Shown one piece after another: positions 18,061 to 26,907 of a stretch of 64,000 bases of DNA. The translations under genes were made by a program, and so were the position numbers. Source of the stretch: Pelotomaculum schinkii (GTDB taxonomy: Bacteria; Bacillota; Desulfotomaculia; Desulfotomaculales; Pelotomaculaceae). Each line of letters begins with the position of its first letter. Positions within the stretch are counted from its first letter, which is position 1. Where the stretch lies: positions 248,001 to 312,000 of the forward strand of contig NZ_QFGA01000001.1 of NCBI RefSeq assembly GCF_004369205.1, in the 5' to 3' direction. Below the pieces are notes generated by a model. That model was not told the DNA's origin and searched no databases. It worked only from the letters and a program-made list of their open reading frames with translations.

Positions 18061-19215
18061 TTGAAAAGAGTCGTCGTCCTCGGCAGTACCGGTTCAATAG
18101 GCACACAGACCCTGGATGTAATCAGGAATCTGCCGGGTGAATTTGAAGTGGTTGGGCTCGGAGCAGGAAGAAACTCACGCCTTTTAGCTGAACAAATAAA
18201 CGAATTCCAGCCCCGCGCCGCTGCTTTAGCGGAGCAAGAAGATTTGTCGCGTTTAAAAAGAGAACTGTCGCCACAAGATAAACTTGATCTGGACTGGGGC
18301 ATAGAAGGGATGAAAAACCTTGCCGCGATGCCTGAAGCAGATCTGGTTGTTATTGCCGTTACCGGGGTGGCAGGAATTCATCCTACCTTCACCGCGCTGA
18401 GCGCCGGCAAGAATGTAGCCCTGGCCAACAAGGAGACACTGGTGGCTGCGGGGCAGCTGGTGATGGATTTGGCGACCAGGAAAAGTAAGGCTCTTCTTCC
18501 GGTTGACAGCGAGCATTCCGCCGTGTGGCAGTGCCTCTACGGATATTCTTTTGATCAACTTGAAAAGATAATTCTCACAGCTTCAGGGGGTCCCTTCCGT
18601 AGCGCAAACAGTGTAGACCTTGAAAAAGTAACGGTTGAGATGGCTTTGAAACATCCCAACTGGAACATGGGAAGTAAAATCACCATAGATTCAGCTACTT
18701 TGATGAATAAGGGCCTTGAGGTAATTGAAGCGAAGTGGTTATTTGGGGTGGATTACGCCCAAATTGATGTAGTTGTTCACCCGCAGAGCATTATCCACTC
18801 AGCGGTTGAATTCAAGGACGGTTCAGTGATCGCCCAGATGGGGCTGCCGGATATGCGTCTGCCAATCCAGTACGCCCTGACCTTTCCGCAACGCGTACCA
18901 GGACCGGCGCCCAGGCTTGACTGGACAAAGTTACCTAAACTTACCTTTGAAGCTCCGGACACATCAAAATTCCCCTCCCTGCTCCTGGCGTATGAAGCAG
19001 GGAAGACAGGGGGCACCATGCCTGCCGTATTAAACGCAGCGAATGAAACGGCAGTTTATGCCTTTCTGCAAAAAAGGATAACCTTTTTGGGTATCCCCAC
19101 GGTGGTGGAAAAGGTAATGGAAAAACACGCCAGTATAAACAATCCTGATCTGGGTGAAATAATGGAAGCAGACCTTTGGGCGAGAGCAACGGCTGGGGAA
19201 TTCCTTAGATTCTGA
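18061..19215 (+). CDS. dxr: 1-deoxy-D-xylulose-5-phosphate reductoisomerase
   Basis: Dxr makes 2-C-methylerythritol 4-phosphate, the committed step of the MEP isoprenoid pathway, using NADPH. The 384-residue protein starts with the Rossmann motif VLGSTGSIGTQTL and shows ANKETLVAAG, PVDSEHSA, LTASGGPF and MNKGLEVIEAKWLF. The TTG start follows an AGGAG site. With ispG at 20388 it shows that this organism makes isoprenoids by the MEP route, feeding uppS. Confidence 0.96.
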   Translation: MKRVVVLGSTGSIGTQTLDVIRNLPGEFEVVGLGAGRNSRLLAEQINEFQPRAAALAEQEDLSRLKRELSPQDKLDLDWGIEGMKNLAAMPEADLVVIAVTGVAGIHPTFTALSAGKNVALANKETLVAAGQLVMDLATRKSKALLPVDSEHSAVWQCLYGYSFDQLEKIILTASGGPFRSANSVDLEKVTVEMALKHPNWNMGSKITIDSATLMNKGLEVIEAKWLFGVDYAQIDVVVHPQSIIHSAVEFKDGSVIAQMGLPDMRLPIQYALTFPQRVPGPAPRLDWTKLPKLTFEAPDTSKFPSLLLAYEAGKTGGTMPAVLNAANETAVYAFLQKRITFLGIPTVVEKVMEKHASINNPDLGEIMEADLWARATAGEFLRF

Positions 19216-19241
19216 TTTAAGAGAAATCCGGGGTGGTTAAA

Positions 19242-20291
19242 ATGTTGACATTTGTAGCTTCAGTTTTTGTTTTTGGGCTATTGGTTTTTTTTCATGAGCT
19301 TGGACATTTTTTTGTCGCTAAAATGGTTGGCATCAAGGTGATTGAATTCAGCCTGGGGTTTGGTCCCAAAATAGCCGGGGCAACCTGGGGAGAAACCCAG
19401 TATAACGTGCGGTTGCTGCCCCTGGGTGGCTTTGTCCGCATGGCCGGCATGGAACCTAACGAGGAAATCGAAGAAGGCGATGAGCTGAGGGGGTTTAATA
19501 AGAAAACCATAGGTCAGCGAATTGCCGTTATATTTGCCGGACCCTTTATGAATTTTCTCTTGGCAGCGATGCTGTTAGCAATGATTTTTGCTTTTCAGGG
19601 CATTCCTGACGGGGTTGTAACTGTAGAAACCTTGCCCGATTCCCCTGCCATGCAAGGCGGGATAATGCCGGGTGATAAGATTTTGGCGATAAATGGTGAG
19701 CATATTGAGAACCAGGATGAACTGATTGGGCTGATTAGCGCCCGACCCAACCAGAATATCGAAATTACGGTACTGAGAAACAATGTGGAACAGCAATTGA
19801 ATATCCGTACGACTGCTGATGAAAACGGCGCCGGCAAGATTGGTTTCATTGTGGGACCGGGGACACGTAAGCTTGGCCTAATCCAGTCGATTGGCCAGGG
19901 ATTGGCGTGGACTGGCCGTGGTACCTTTATGATCCTTGATTTTGTTTCTAAAATGATTTTTGGTCAGGCTCCTGCCGATTTTGGGGGACCGGTGAGGGTT
20001 GTCTCTGAAATAGGTAAGGCCGCCGAGGTTGGGTTCTTTTTCCTGCTGCAGCTGGCTGCTTTTCTAAGTATCAACCTGGGCCTTTTTAACCTGTTTCCCA
20101 TCCCGGCCCTTGACGGCAGCCGGATCCTGTTTTTGTTCTGGGAAAAACTAAGAGGGCGGCCGGTCGACCCGATGAAAGAAAATTTTATTCACCTGGTTGG
20201 ATTTGGCCTGTTGCTCTTATTGATGGTGGTAATCACCTATAATGATATCCTTAGTATTTTTGTGGTTAATAACGTTCCAGGGCAAAATTAG
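19242..20291 (+). CDS. rseP: Site-2 intramembrane metalloprotease RseP/RasP
   Basis: This 349-residue zinc protease cuts transmembrane anti-sigma factors and signal-peptide remnants within the membrane. The zinc motif HELGH lies at residues 18-22 in the first helix, a PDZ domain spans about 115-190 (MPGDKILAINGE), and the second metal site NLFPIPALDGSR is in a late helix. The ATG at 19242 follows GGGTGG by six bases; the frame is open to a GTG at 19233 that overlaps this site. It keeps the dxr-rasP order of Bacillus. Confidence 0.94.
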   Translation: MLTFVASVFVFGLLVFFHELGHFFVAKMVGIKVIEFSLGFGPKIAGATWGETQYNVRLLPLGGFVRMAGMEPNEEIEEGDELRGFNKKTIGQRIAVIFAGPFMNFLLAAMLLAMIFAFQGIPDGVVTVETLPDSPAMQGGIMPGDKILAINGEHIENQDELIGLISARPNQNIEITVLRNNVEQQLNIRTTADENGAGKIGFIVGPGTRKLGLIQSIGQGLAWTGRGTFMILDFVSKMIFGQAPADFGGPVRVVSEIGKAAEVGFFFLLQLAAFLSINLGLFNLFPIPALDGSRILFLFWEKLRGRPVDPMKENFIHLVGFGLLLLLMVVITYNDILSIFVVNNVPGQN

Positions 20292-20387
20292 CTCGTCACG
20301 GACGAACATGCTCATACAAATGCGTATCACACCCAGATTTTAAAGGCAAACGTGGTGTTGTTTTAGGATGGGTAAGGTGGGTAAGCG

Positions 20388-21437
20388 ATGAACAGAAGAA
20401 AAAGCCGGCCGCTTATGGTTGGCGGAGTAATGGTTGGCGGTGGCGCTCCGGTGTCCGTTCAATCCATGACCAATACCGACACCAGGGATGCCGCCGCCAC
20501 CACCGCCCAAATTAACAGGCTCGCCCTGGAGGGCTGCGAAATCATTCGCGTGGCGGTTCCCGACCACTGGGCGGCCGCTGCTCTACCCTTAATTATCCGC
20601 GGCATTGACATCCCTCTTATAGCCGACATCCATTTTGACTACCGGCTGGCTTTGATGGCTCTTGAAGCCGGAGCGCAGGGCTTAAGGATTAACCCGGGCA
20701 ACATCGGGGGCCGGTCCAAAGTCGCAGAAGTCGCGGCAGCCGCGAGGGAGCGGGGAGTCCCGATCAGGATTGGAGTAAATGCAGGCTCTTTGGAAAAAAG
20801 TCTGTTAACCAAATATGGCGGAGTCACACCTGCCGCCATGGTTGAAAGCGCCATGGGGCACATACATATCCTGGAGGAATTGAACTATACGGATATCAAG
20901 GTATCCTTAAAGGCCTCCAGCATCCCGCTGATGGTTGAAGCCTACCGCAGCCTGGCCGGGAAAGTCGACTACCCTTTTCATATCGGGGTGACTGAGGCGG
21001 GTACGCTGGCCACCGGGACTGTTAAATCAGCGGTAGGAATTGGCATCCTATTAAGCGAAGGAATTGGTGACACCGTAAGGGTCTCGCTTACCGGACACCC
21101 GCTGCATGAAGTCAGAGTGGCCTATGATATTCTGAAAGCCCTGGGGCTGCGCCGCCGGGGTGTGGATTTGATCTCTTGTCCCACCTGCGGGCGCACCCAG
21201 GTTGACCTTATTAAACTGGCAGAGGAGACTGAAGCAAGGCTCAAAGTACTGGACAAGCCCATCAGGGTTGCCGTTATGGGCTGTGTGGTCAACGGTCCCG
21301 GTGAAGCAAGAGAAGCAGATGTGGGTATAGCCTGCGGCAAAGGGGAAGGACTCATCTTTAAAAAAGGCGTGGTTGTCAGGAAGGTCCCGGAAGAGAAGCT
21401 GCTGGAAGAACTCATGAAAGAAATCGAAACCCTATGA
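20388..21437 (+). CDS. ispG: 4-hydroxy-3-methylbut-2-enyl diphosphate synthase (IspG)
   Basis: IspG reductively opens methylerythritol cyclodiphosphate using a [4Fe-4S] cluster. The 349-residue protein carries the N-terminal TIM-barrel signature VQSMTNTDTRD and the C-terminal cluster ligands in SCPTCGRTQ and MGCVVNGPGEA. It is the short bacterial form. GGTGGG precedes the ATG. It is placed between rseP and proS; the electrons it needs could come from a small ferredoxin such as the one at 15102, which is inference. Confidence 0.95.
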   Translation: MNRRKSRPLMVGGVMVGGGAPVSVQSMTNTDTRDAAATTAQINRLALEGCEIIRVAVPDHWAAAALPLIIRGIDIPLIADIHFDYRLALMALEAGAQGLRINPGNIGGRSKVAEVAAAARERGVPIRIGVNAGSLEKSLLTKYGGVTPAAMVESAMGHIHILEELNYTDIKVSLKASSIPLMVEAYRSLAGKVDYPFHIGVTEAGTLATGTVKSAVGIGILLSEGIGDTVRVSLTGHPLHEVRVAYDILKALGLRRRGVDLISCPTCGRTQVDLIKLAEETEARLKVLDKPIRVAVMGCVVNGPGEAREADVGIACGKGEGLIFKKGVVVRKVPEEKLLEELMKEIETL

Positions 21438-21565
21438 AGTTGTAAAGGACCCAAAGAAATACTTTCACAATATACGCCTTATGCCCTACGCCTTACGACC
21501 TATCGTAACCGCTTCTTGTTGATAAGTTATAGCAATAATTTATATTCATACCGGAGGTTTTTATC

Positions 21566-23278
21566 ATGCGAGCTACAGAGTTATATGCGCCTACTTTACG
21601 GGAAGTCCCGGCCGAAGCCGAGGTGGTAAGCCACCAGCTCCTCCTGCGAGCAGGTTATATCAGGCGGACGGCAACGGGTGTATACACCTACCTGCCGCTG
21701 GGTATGCGCGTCCTTAAAAAAATCGAACAAATTGTTCGGGAAGAGATGGACCGCCAGGGTGGTCAGGAGATTATGATGCCCATAATCCAGCCTGCCGAAC
21801 TTTGGCAGGAATCCGGCCGGTGGGACGTCTATGGCCCTGAGCTTTTCCGGCTTAAGGACAGGCATGAACGCGATTTTGCCCTTGGGCCAACGCATGAAGA
21901 AATCATTACCGCGCTGGTGCGTGGAGAAGTGAATTCATACAAGCAGATGCCGATCTTGTTATACCAGATTCAAAATAAGTACCGTGATGAACGGCGACCA
22001 CGCTTTGGCCTGCTGCGAGGCCGGGAGTTTATCATGAAAGATCTTTATTCCTTCGACCGGGACGCGGACGGACTGGAGGTCAGCTACAGAAAAATGCACG
22101 TGGCGTATACCCGTGTTTTTAAACGCTGCGGTTTACGTTTCAGGCCGGTGGAGGCAGACTCGGGGGCTATTGGAGGCAGTGATACCCATGAGTTTATGGT
22201 CCTGGCCGATTCAGGAGAAGCAATTATACTTTACTGTGAAAATCCAGTTTGCGGTTACGCCGCCAACAATGAAAAGGCTTCCGTGCCGGTTGGTGAGATA
22301 ACACCTGATGAGACACTCTACCCGCTAAACAGGGCTGAAACTCCCGGCTGCCGTACCGTCGAAGAAGTTGCACAGTTTTTACGTATTTCTCCTCAACAAA
22401 TAATCAAGACGATTCTTTACGAGACTGAAAGAGAAGTCGCGGCCGCGCTTGTGCGGGGTGACCGCGAAATTAATGAAATAAAACTTTCGAATGCTCTGGG
22501 CTGCCTGCGGTTGGAACTGGCGGGACCAAAAACTGTCCAGCAGGTGACCGGCGCGGCGGTAGGCTTTGCCGGTCCGGTGGGGTTGAAGGGCTGTACCATT
22601 GTGGCCGACCCCGAGGTGATGGCTATGGTCAACGCTGTAACAGGTAGCAATACAAATGACATACACTGCCTTAACGTTAATCCAGGACGCGATTTTGAAG
22701 TTAATATGATAAAAGATATCCGTATGGTCCAGGCCGGTGAGCCATGTCCCCATTGCGGTTCTAAACTACTGGAAGCAAAGGGCATTGAAGTAGGGCAGAT
22801 TTTCAAGCTGGGGGACAAGTACAGCAAGGTTTTAGGCGCAACCTACCTGGATGAAGGCGGCAAGAGCCTGCCGATTATCATGGGATGCTACGGGATAGGA
22901 GTTTCCCGTACCATGGCTGCTGCAATTGAACAGAACCACGATCAGAACGGCATTATTTGGCCGGTAGCCATCGCGCCTTTCCAGGTGGTCGTCATTCCAG
23001 TCAGCGCCAAGGACGAAACCCAGGTCGCGTTAGCCGAGGAACTGTATCACCGGTTATTAGAAGCCGGTGTTGAAACTGTAATAGATGACCGGCCCGAGCG
23101 TGCGGGTGTCAAGTTCAAGGATGCGGACCTGATTGGTTACCCGTTGCGCATAACCATAGGGGCCAAAGCTGTTTCTGAAAACCGTGTTGAAATACGGCCA
23201 CGCAAAACGGGCGAGGTCACCCTGACGGCAACCCGGGACCTGGAAAAAACCGTACTGAAAATGCTCGCAGAACTATAA
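21566..23278 (+). CDS. proS: Prolyl-tRNA synthetase (bacterial type)
   Basis: This class II synthetase charges tRNA-Pro. Over 570 residues it shows class II motifs ([38 protein letters not shown]), an inserted YbaK-like editing domain from about 230 to 400, motif 3 ([13 protein letters not shown]) and an anticodon-binding domain at the end. GGAGG lies seven bases before the ATG. The 128-base gap upstream contains a degenerate CGCCTTA direct repeat (about 21475-21497) but no T-box was recognised. In Bacillus polC follows proS; here it does not. Confidence 0.96.
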   Translation: MRATELYAPTLREVPAEAEVVSHQLLLRAGYIRRTATGVYTYLPLGMRVLKKIEQIVREEMDRQGGQEIMMPIIQPAELWQESGRWDVYGPELFRLKDRHERDFALGPTHEEIITALVRGEVNSYKQMPILLYQIQNKYRDERRPRFGLLRGREFIMKDLYSFDRDADGLEVSYRKMHVAYTRVFKRCGLRFRPVEADSGAIGGSDTHEFMVLADSGEAIILYCENPVCGYAANNEKASVPVGEITPDETLYPLNRAETPGCRTVEEVAQFLRISPQQIIKTILYETEREVAAALVRGDREINEIKLSNALGCLRLELAGPKTVQQVTGAAVGFAGPVGLKGCTIVADPEVMAMVNAVTGSNTNDIHCLNVNPGRDFEVNMIKDIRMVQAGEPCPHCGSKLLEAKGIEVGQIFKLGDKYSKVLGATYLDEGGKSLPIIMGCYGIGVSRTMAAAIEQNHDQNGIIWPVAIAPFQVVVIPVSAKDETQVALAEELYHRLLEAGVETVIDDRPERAGVKFKDADLIGYPLRITIGAKAVSENRVEIRPRKTGEVTLTATRDLEKTVLKMLAEL

Positions 23279-23305
23279 TATAGTATAAAGATTCTTTGAA
23301 AATGG

Positions 23306-24466
23306 GTGGGCACTATCGGCAAGCTCAGGAAAGTACTTATTTTATCGGTATCGGTTGGCGCCGGTCACATGCGAACAGCCGAGGCCATTAAAAAAGCATG
23401 CGGCTCTCTTGCTCCGGAAGCTGAAGTTGTTATTTTGGATACGTTCCGCTATGCCAATCCCTTGCTCGAAAAGGTTGTCCTCGGCACTTATATGGAAATG
23501 CTTAAGATGACACCCGTATTATATGGTTATCTCTACCGCCGGTCGGAGCGGGGACAGCCTTTATCAGGCCGTGGGAAAGAGGAATTCAACAGGATCTTAA
23601 GCCTCCTGAGCGCGCCCAGGCTGATGGCATATATCAGGGATTTCGAACCGCAAATTATTGTTTGCACCCATCCTTTTCCACTTGGTATTATCTCGTATAT
23701 GAAGAAAAGGGGAAAGTTCAACGGGCTGGCGGTTGCCACTATTACCGATTTTACCATTCACTCATTCTGGATTTTTCCGCATGTTGATACCTATATCGTA
23801 GGTTCAGAAGCTCTAATACCCCAGTGCGAGCAGTACGGCATAGAAAAAAAACGGATTAGGGCAACGGGCATACCAATTGACCCTGCCTTCAGCAAGCCTT
23901 ACGATAAATATCGCTTGAGATTAGAACTCAATCTTGACCCCGACCTTACAACCATCCTGCTTGTGGGTGGCGGTTTAGGTATGGGACCACTCTTGTCTGC
24001 CGTAAAATCACTCGGCAGCGGCAATAACCGGCTTCAGCTGATCGTGGTCAGCGGCGCCAACAAGGTCCTTTATGAACGTTTAGCAAGAACTATCCCCAGT
24101 TTGTCGTGTGCAATTCGTCTTTACGGCTTTGTAGATAATATTCACCAATTGATGGCCGCATCGGATTTAATGGTTGGGAAGGCAGGCGGCTTAACATGCG
24201 CTGAAGCCCTGGCGCTGGGATTGCCAATGTTCATTGTTGATCCCCTGCCGGGACAAGAGGAAAGGAATACCGAATTTATTTGTTCAATGCAGGCAGGCGT
24301 TAAGGTTGAAGAAAAAGACCTGGCTGCAGTCATTACCAACTATTTGCACAAACAAAGCGATATCGCCAGTATGGCCAGCGCGGCTCTTGGCTTGGGGAAA
24401 CCTGGAGCAGCCTACGACCTGGTTGATTATATGTCGCATGTAGTTCGTGATCTAAAAGTTATTTAG
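23306..24466 (+). CDS. MGDG synthase/UgtP-family glycosyltransferase
   Basis: This 386-residue GT28 enzyme belongs to the family that adds sugar to diacylglycerol (plant MGDG synthase, Bacillus UgtP). The N-terminal domain opens ILSVSVGAGHMRTAEAI. The C-terminal nucleotide-sugar domain has VGGGLGMGPLL and the donor-binding KAGGLTCAEALALGLPM followed by PGQEERN. The GTG start has only a weak ribosome site overlapping it. Likely role is glycolipid synthesis, in keeping with nearby cdsA; the sugar and acceptor cannot be read from sequence. It occupies the position held by polC in Bacillus. Confidence 0.86.
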   Translation: MGTIGKLRKVLILSVSVGAGHMRTAEAIKKACGSLAPEAEVVILDTFRYANPLLEKVVLGTYMEMLKMTPVLYGYLYRRSERGQPLSGRGKEEFNRILSLLSAPRLMAYIRDFEPQIIVCTHPFPLGIISYMKKRGKFNGLAVATITDFTIHSFWIFPHVDTYIVGSEALIPQCEQYGIEKKRIRATGIPIDPAFSKPYDKYRLRLELNLDPDLTTILLVGGGLGMGPLLSAVKSLGSGNNRLQLIVVSGANKVLYERLARTIPSLSCAIRLYGFVDNIHQLMAASDLMVGKAGGLTCAEALALGLPMFIVDPLPGQEERNTEFICSMQAGVKVEEKDLAAVITNYLHKQSDIASMASAALGLGKPGAAYDLVDYMSHVVRDLKVI

Positions 24467-24555
24467 CTTTCTTAAAATTTGTAGTCAAGTTGTTTGGAGA
24501 AAGTTATTTTCCGCAGCTCTTTCCTTCCTTGTCGGTAGTTATGTCTATCATGCTC

Positions 24556-24584
24556 TTGTCAACAATTGTCTTTTGTGTTATAAT
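24556..24584 (+). promoter_or_regulatory. Strong sigma-A promoter of the rimP-nusA-infB operon
   Basis: TTGTCA at 24556-24561 and a perfect TATAAT at 24579-24584 are 17 bases apart, in the only sizeable gap (260 bases) ahead of rimP. Transcription would start near 24591 and give a leader of about 135 bases. Confidence 0.8.
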
Positions 24585-24625
24585 AACTCTGGTTTGGGGC
24601 AAGGGGAGATTTGTGATTTTTCAAG

Positions 24626-24644
24626 GAGTGGGTAATACCCACTC
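24626..24644 (+). promoter_or_regulatory. Hairpin in the rimP operon leader
   Basis: An 8-bp perfect stem (GAGTGGGT / ACCCACTC) closes on the loop AAT and is followed by TTTCG. The T-run is too short for a firm terminator. It lies about 35 bases into the predicted leader, so it may be an attenuator or an RNA-stabilising stem; NusA-dependent feedback is possible but unproven. Confidence 0.5.
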
Positions 24645-24726
24645 TTTCGTCTTACATGGATATTGAATATAAGTTTAAATAAGTAACCAGAATTGCTTGC
24701 AGTAAAATATAATAGGAGGGCTCCTT

Positions 24727-25188
24727 TTGGCTAAGCAGAAAACAGCAGCTACAGTCGCGGCATTGATCCAGCCGGTATTTGAGGATGTTGAGTTGGAACT
24801 GGTAGATGTGACCTTTACAAAAGAACGCAACGGCTGGTACCTGCGTATTTTTATAGATAAACCCGGCGGAGTAGATATCGAGGACTGCCAGAACGTCTCC
24901 AGGGAAATAGAACTAATACTGGACGAAACGGATCCGATACCCCAGTCCTATATACTGGAAGTATCCTCGCCGGGGATCGAAAGACCTTTAAAAAAGCCTG
25001 CTGACTACGACCGTTTCAGTGGTAGTCTGGCTAATATCACTACATATGCGCCGCTTGAAGGCAAAAAGAATTTTCGTGGACGCCTTATAGGTCTTCGCGG
25101 CAGTGACGTGGTGCTGGCTGTTAACGGTTCGGAAATAATAATTCCGTTTGAACAGGTTGCAGGAGCGCACCTTGAAGTGGAATTTTAA
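24727..25188 (+). CDS. rimP: Ribosome maturation factor RimP
   Basis: RimP helps assemble the 30S subunit. The 153-residue protein shows the two-domain layout: an alpha/beta N-terminal domain with FEDVELELVDVTF, LRIFIDKPGGVDIEDC, and YILEVSSPGIERPL at the domain junction, then an SH3-like C-terminus. The TTG start follows AGGAGGG by seven bases. It opens the rimP-nusA-rnpM-ylxQ-infB operon. Confidence 0.95.
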   Translation: MAKQKTAATVAALIQPVFEDVELELVDVTFTKERNGWYLRIFIDKPGGVDIEDCQNVSREIELILDETDPIPQSYILEVSSPGIERPLKKPADYDRFSGSLANITTYAPLEGKKNFRGRLIGLRGSDVVLAVNGSEIIIPFEQVAGAHLEVEF

Positions 25189-25209
25189 ACAGTTCAGGGA
25201 GGAAGAATT

Positions 25210-26292
25210 ATGAACACCGAATTTTTAGAAGCCCTTAAAGAACTTGAGAAAGAAAAGGGCATTTCGGTTGATATTTTGCTGGAGGCCATTGAGGCAGCGT
25301 TGCTTTCAGCTTACAAGCGTAATTTTGGTTCCCTGCAAAATGCCCGTGTGCACATTGACCGCGAAACAGGCGACTTTAAAGTGTATACCCAACGTATGGT
25401 CACCGAGCACGTTGAAGACCCGCGGCAGGAAATAACGCTCGAAGAGGCTCAACAAATAAACCCCAATTACGACCAGGGAGATATTGTTGAAACAGAGGTT
25501 ACCCCCAGAAACTTCGGACGGATTGCCGCCCAAACAGCCAAACAAGTGGTTGTACAGAGAATCCGGGAAGCCGAACGCAATATTATCTTCGAAGAATTTG
25601 CCAACCGCGAGGGTGACATTGTAACAGGGATCGTCCAAAGGATGGAACAAAAGAATGTATTTATCGAACTGGGGAAAACCGAGGCAATCCTGGCGCCTTC
25701 AGAACAGATGCCTGGAGAGGAGTATCGGCATGGGGAAAGGCTGAAGACCTATATTATTGAAGTCAGAAAGACCACCAAGGGTCCCCAAATTCTTGTTTCC
25801 CGGACTCACCCCGGTCTTTTAAAAAGGCTTTTTGAACTGGAGGTTCCTGAACTGCATGAGGGTGTCGTGGAACTTAAAGGCATCGCCCGTGAAGCAGGCG
25901 CCCGTTCAAAAATAGCGGTTTACTCCAAAGATGAAAATATCGATCCGGTTGGTTCCTGCGTCGGACCAAAAGGAATGAGGGTCCAAAACATTGTCAACGA
26001 ACTTAACGGAGAAAAAATTGATATCATCAAATGGAATCCCGACCCGTCCAAATTTGTAGCGAGTTCACTAAGCCCGGCCAAGGTTGTTGCTGTAGAGATA
26101 TGGGAGGAAGAGAAAATTGCGAGAGTGATTGTGCCCGACTACCAGCTTTCCCTGGCCATTGGTAAAGAGGGACAAAACGCACGTCTGGCAGCTAAGCTTA
26201 CCGGTTGGAAAATAGATATCAAGAGTGAGACGCAGATGCGGGAAATTTACCCTGATGAATATGGAGAACTGTTTGAAGAGGAAGATGAATAG
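25210..26292 (+). CDS. nusA: Transcription termination/antitermination factor NusA
   Basis: NusA binds RNA polymerase and modulates pausing and termination. The 360-residue protein has the N-terminal polymerase-binding domain, an S1 domain from about residue 130 ([20 protein letters not shown]), and two KH domains ([18 protein letters not shown] and [20 protein letters not shown]). It lacks the C-terminal acidic repeats of enterobacterial NusA, as is usual in Firmicutes. GGGAGGAAG precedes the ATG. Confidence 0.96.
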   Translation: MNTEFLEALKELEKEKGISVDILLEAIEAALLSAYKRNFGSLQNARVHIDRETGDFKVYTQRMVTEHVEDPRQEITLEEAQQINPNYDQGDIVETEVTPRNFGRIAAQTAKQVVVQRIREAERNIIFEEFANREGDIVTGIVQRMEQKNVFIELGKTEAILAPSEQMPGEEYRHGERLKTYIIEVRKTTKGPQILVSRTHPGLLKRLFELEVPELHEGVVELKGIAREAGARSKIAVYSKDENIDPVGSCVGPKGMRVQNIVNELNGEKIDIIKWNPDPSKFVASSLSPAKVVAVEIWEEEKIARVIVPDYQLSLAIGKEGQNARLAAKLTGWKIDIKSETQMREIYPDEYGELFEEEDE

Positions 26293-26304
26293 GGGGTTGG
26301 CCAG

Positions 26305-26571
26305 GTGCCCAGGGTGAAAAAGATTCCCCAGCGCATGTGTGTCGGGTGCCATGAGATGAGGGCCAAAAAAGAACTAATCCGTGTAGTGCGGACGCCCGAC
26401 GATAAAATTGAGATCGACCCGACCGGAAAACTTTCCGGCCGCGGCGCCTATATCTGCCCGCAAATTGAATGTCTGCAAAAAGCTATCAAGGGTAAACGTC
26501 TGGATAAAGCCCTGCAGCGCACAATAACACAGGATATTTTGGAAGTACTGAAGCAGGGGTTGGTAAAATAA
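26305..26571 (+). CDS. rnpM: YlxR/RnpM family RNase P modulator
   Basis: YlxR proteins bind RNA, and the Bacillus member has been described as a modulator of RNase P. The 88-residue protein shows the family core RMCVGCHEMRAKKELIRVVR and the GRGAYIC motif. The GTG start follows a G-rich stretch (AGGGGGTTGG). The stop overlaps the next ATG (TAATG). Position between nusA and ylxQ is the conserved one. Confidence 0.92.
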   Translation: MPRVKKIPQRMCVGCHEMRAKKELIRVVRTPDDKIEIDPTGKLSGRGAYICPQIECLQKAIKGKRLDKALQRTITQDILEVLKQGLVK

Positions 26572-26903
26572 TGACGGTAGAAAGGTTAATCAGTTTGGGG
26601 CAGCGGGCTGGAAAACTTGCTTCGGGAGCTTTTGCGGTAAAAAGCAATCTTAACAGAGGAAAGGCAAGGCTGTTATTGATAGCGAATGATACGGCGACAC
26701 AGTCGTTTCAAGAGTTGAGCGGGTTGGCGGCTGCAAGAGGTGTTCCTGTACTATATTATGGCTCGAAGGATGATCTTGGCAGACTAATCGGTAAGTCGCC
26801 GCGTACAGCGCTGGCTATTACAGATGAGCATATGGCCAAAGGGATTCTTGAAGCTTTCGAAAGGGGAGAGGCCAACCGAACAGAGCAAAAAACCTGGAGG
26901 TGA
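26571..26903 (+). CDS. ylxQ: YlxQ, L7Ae-family RNA-binding protein
   Basis: This 110-residue protein belongs to the L7Ae/L30e/S12e RNA-binding family, which recognises kink-turns. It contains [19 protein letters not shown] near the start and a LLIAND strand typical of the fold. The ATG overlaps the rnpM stop by one base and the stop is four bases before the infB ATG, so it is fully embedded in the nusA-infB operon. Its ribosome role is not established. Confidence 0.9.
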   Translation: MTVERLISLGQRAGKLASGAFAVKSNLNRGKARLLLIANDTATQSFQELSGLAAARGVPVLYYGSKDDLGRLIGKSPRTALAITDEHMAKGILEAFERGEANRTEQKTWR

Positions 26904-26907
26904 TTAT

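Noticed and set aside
21438-21565. T-box riboswitch upstream of proS
   Set aside because: The gap is only 128 bases; no specifier stem or T-box sequence was found, only a degenerate CGCCTTA repeat.
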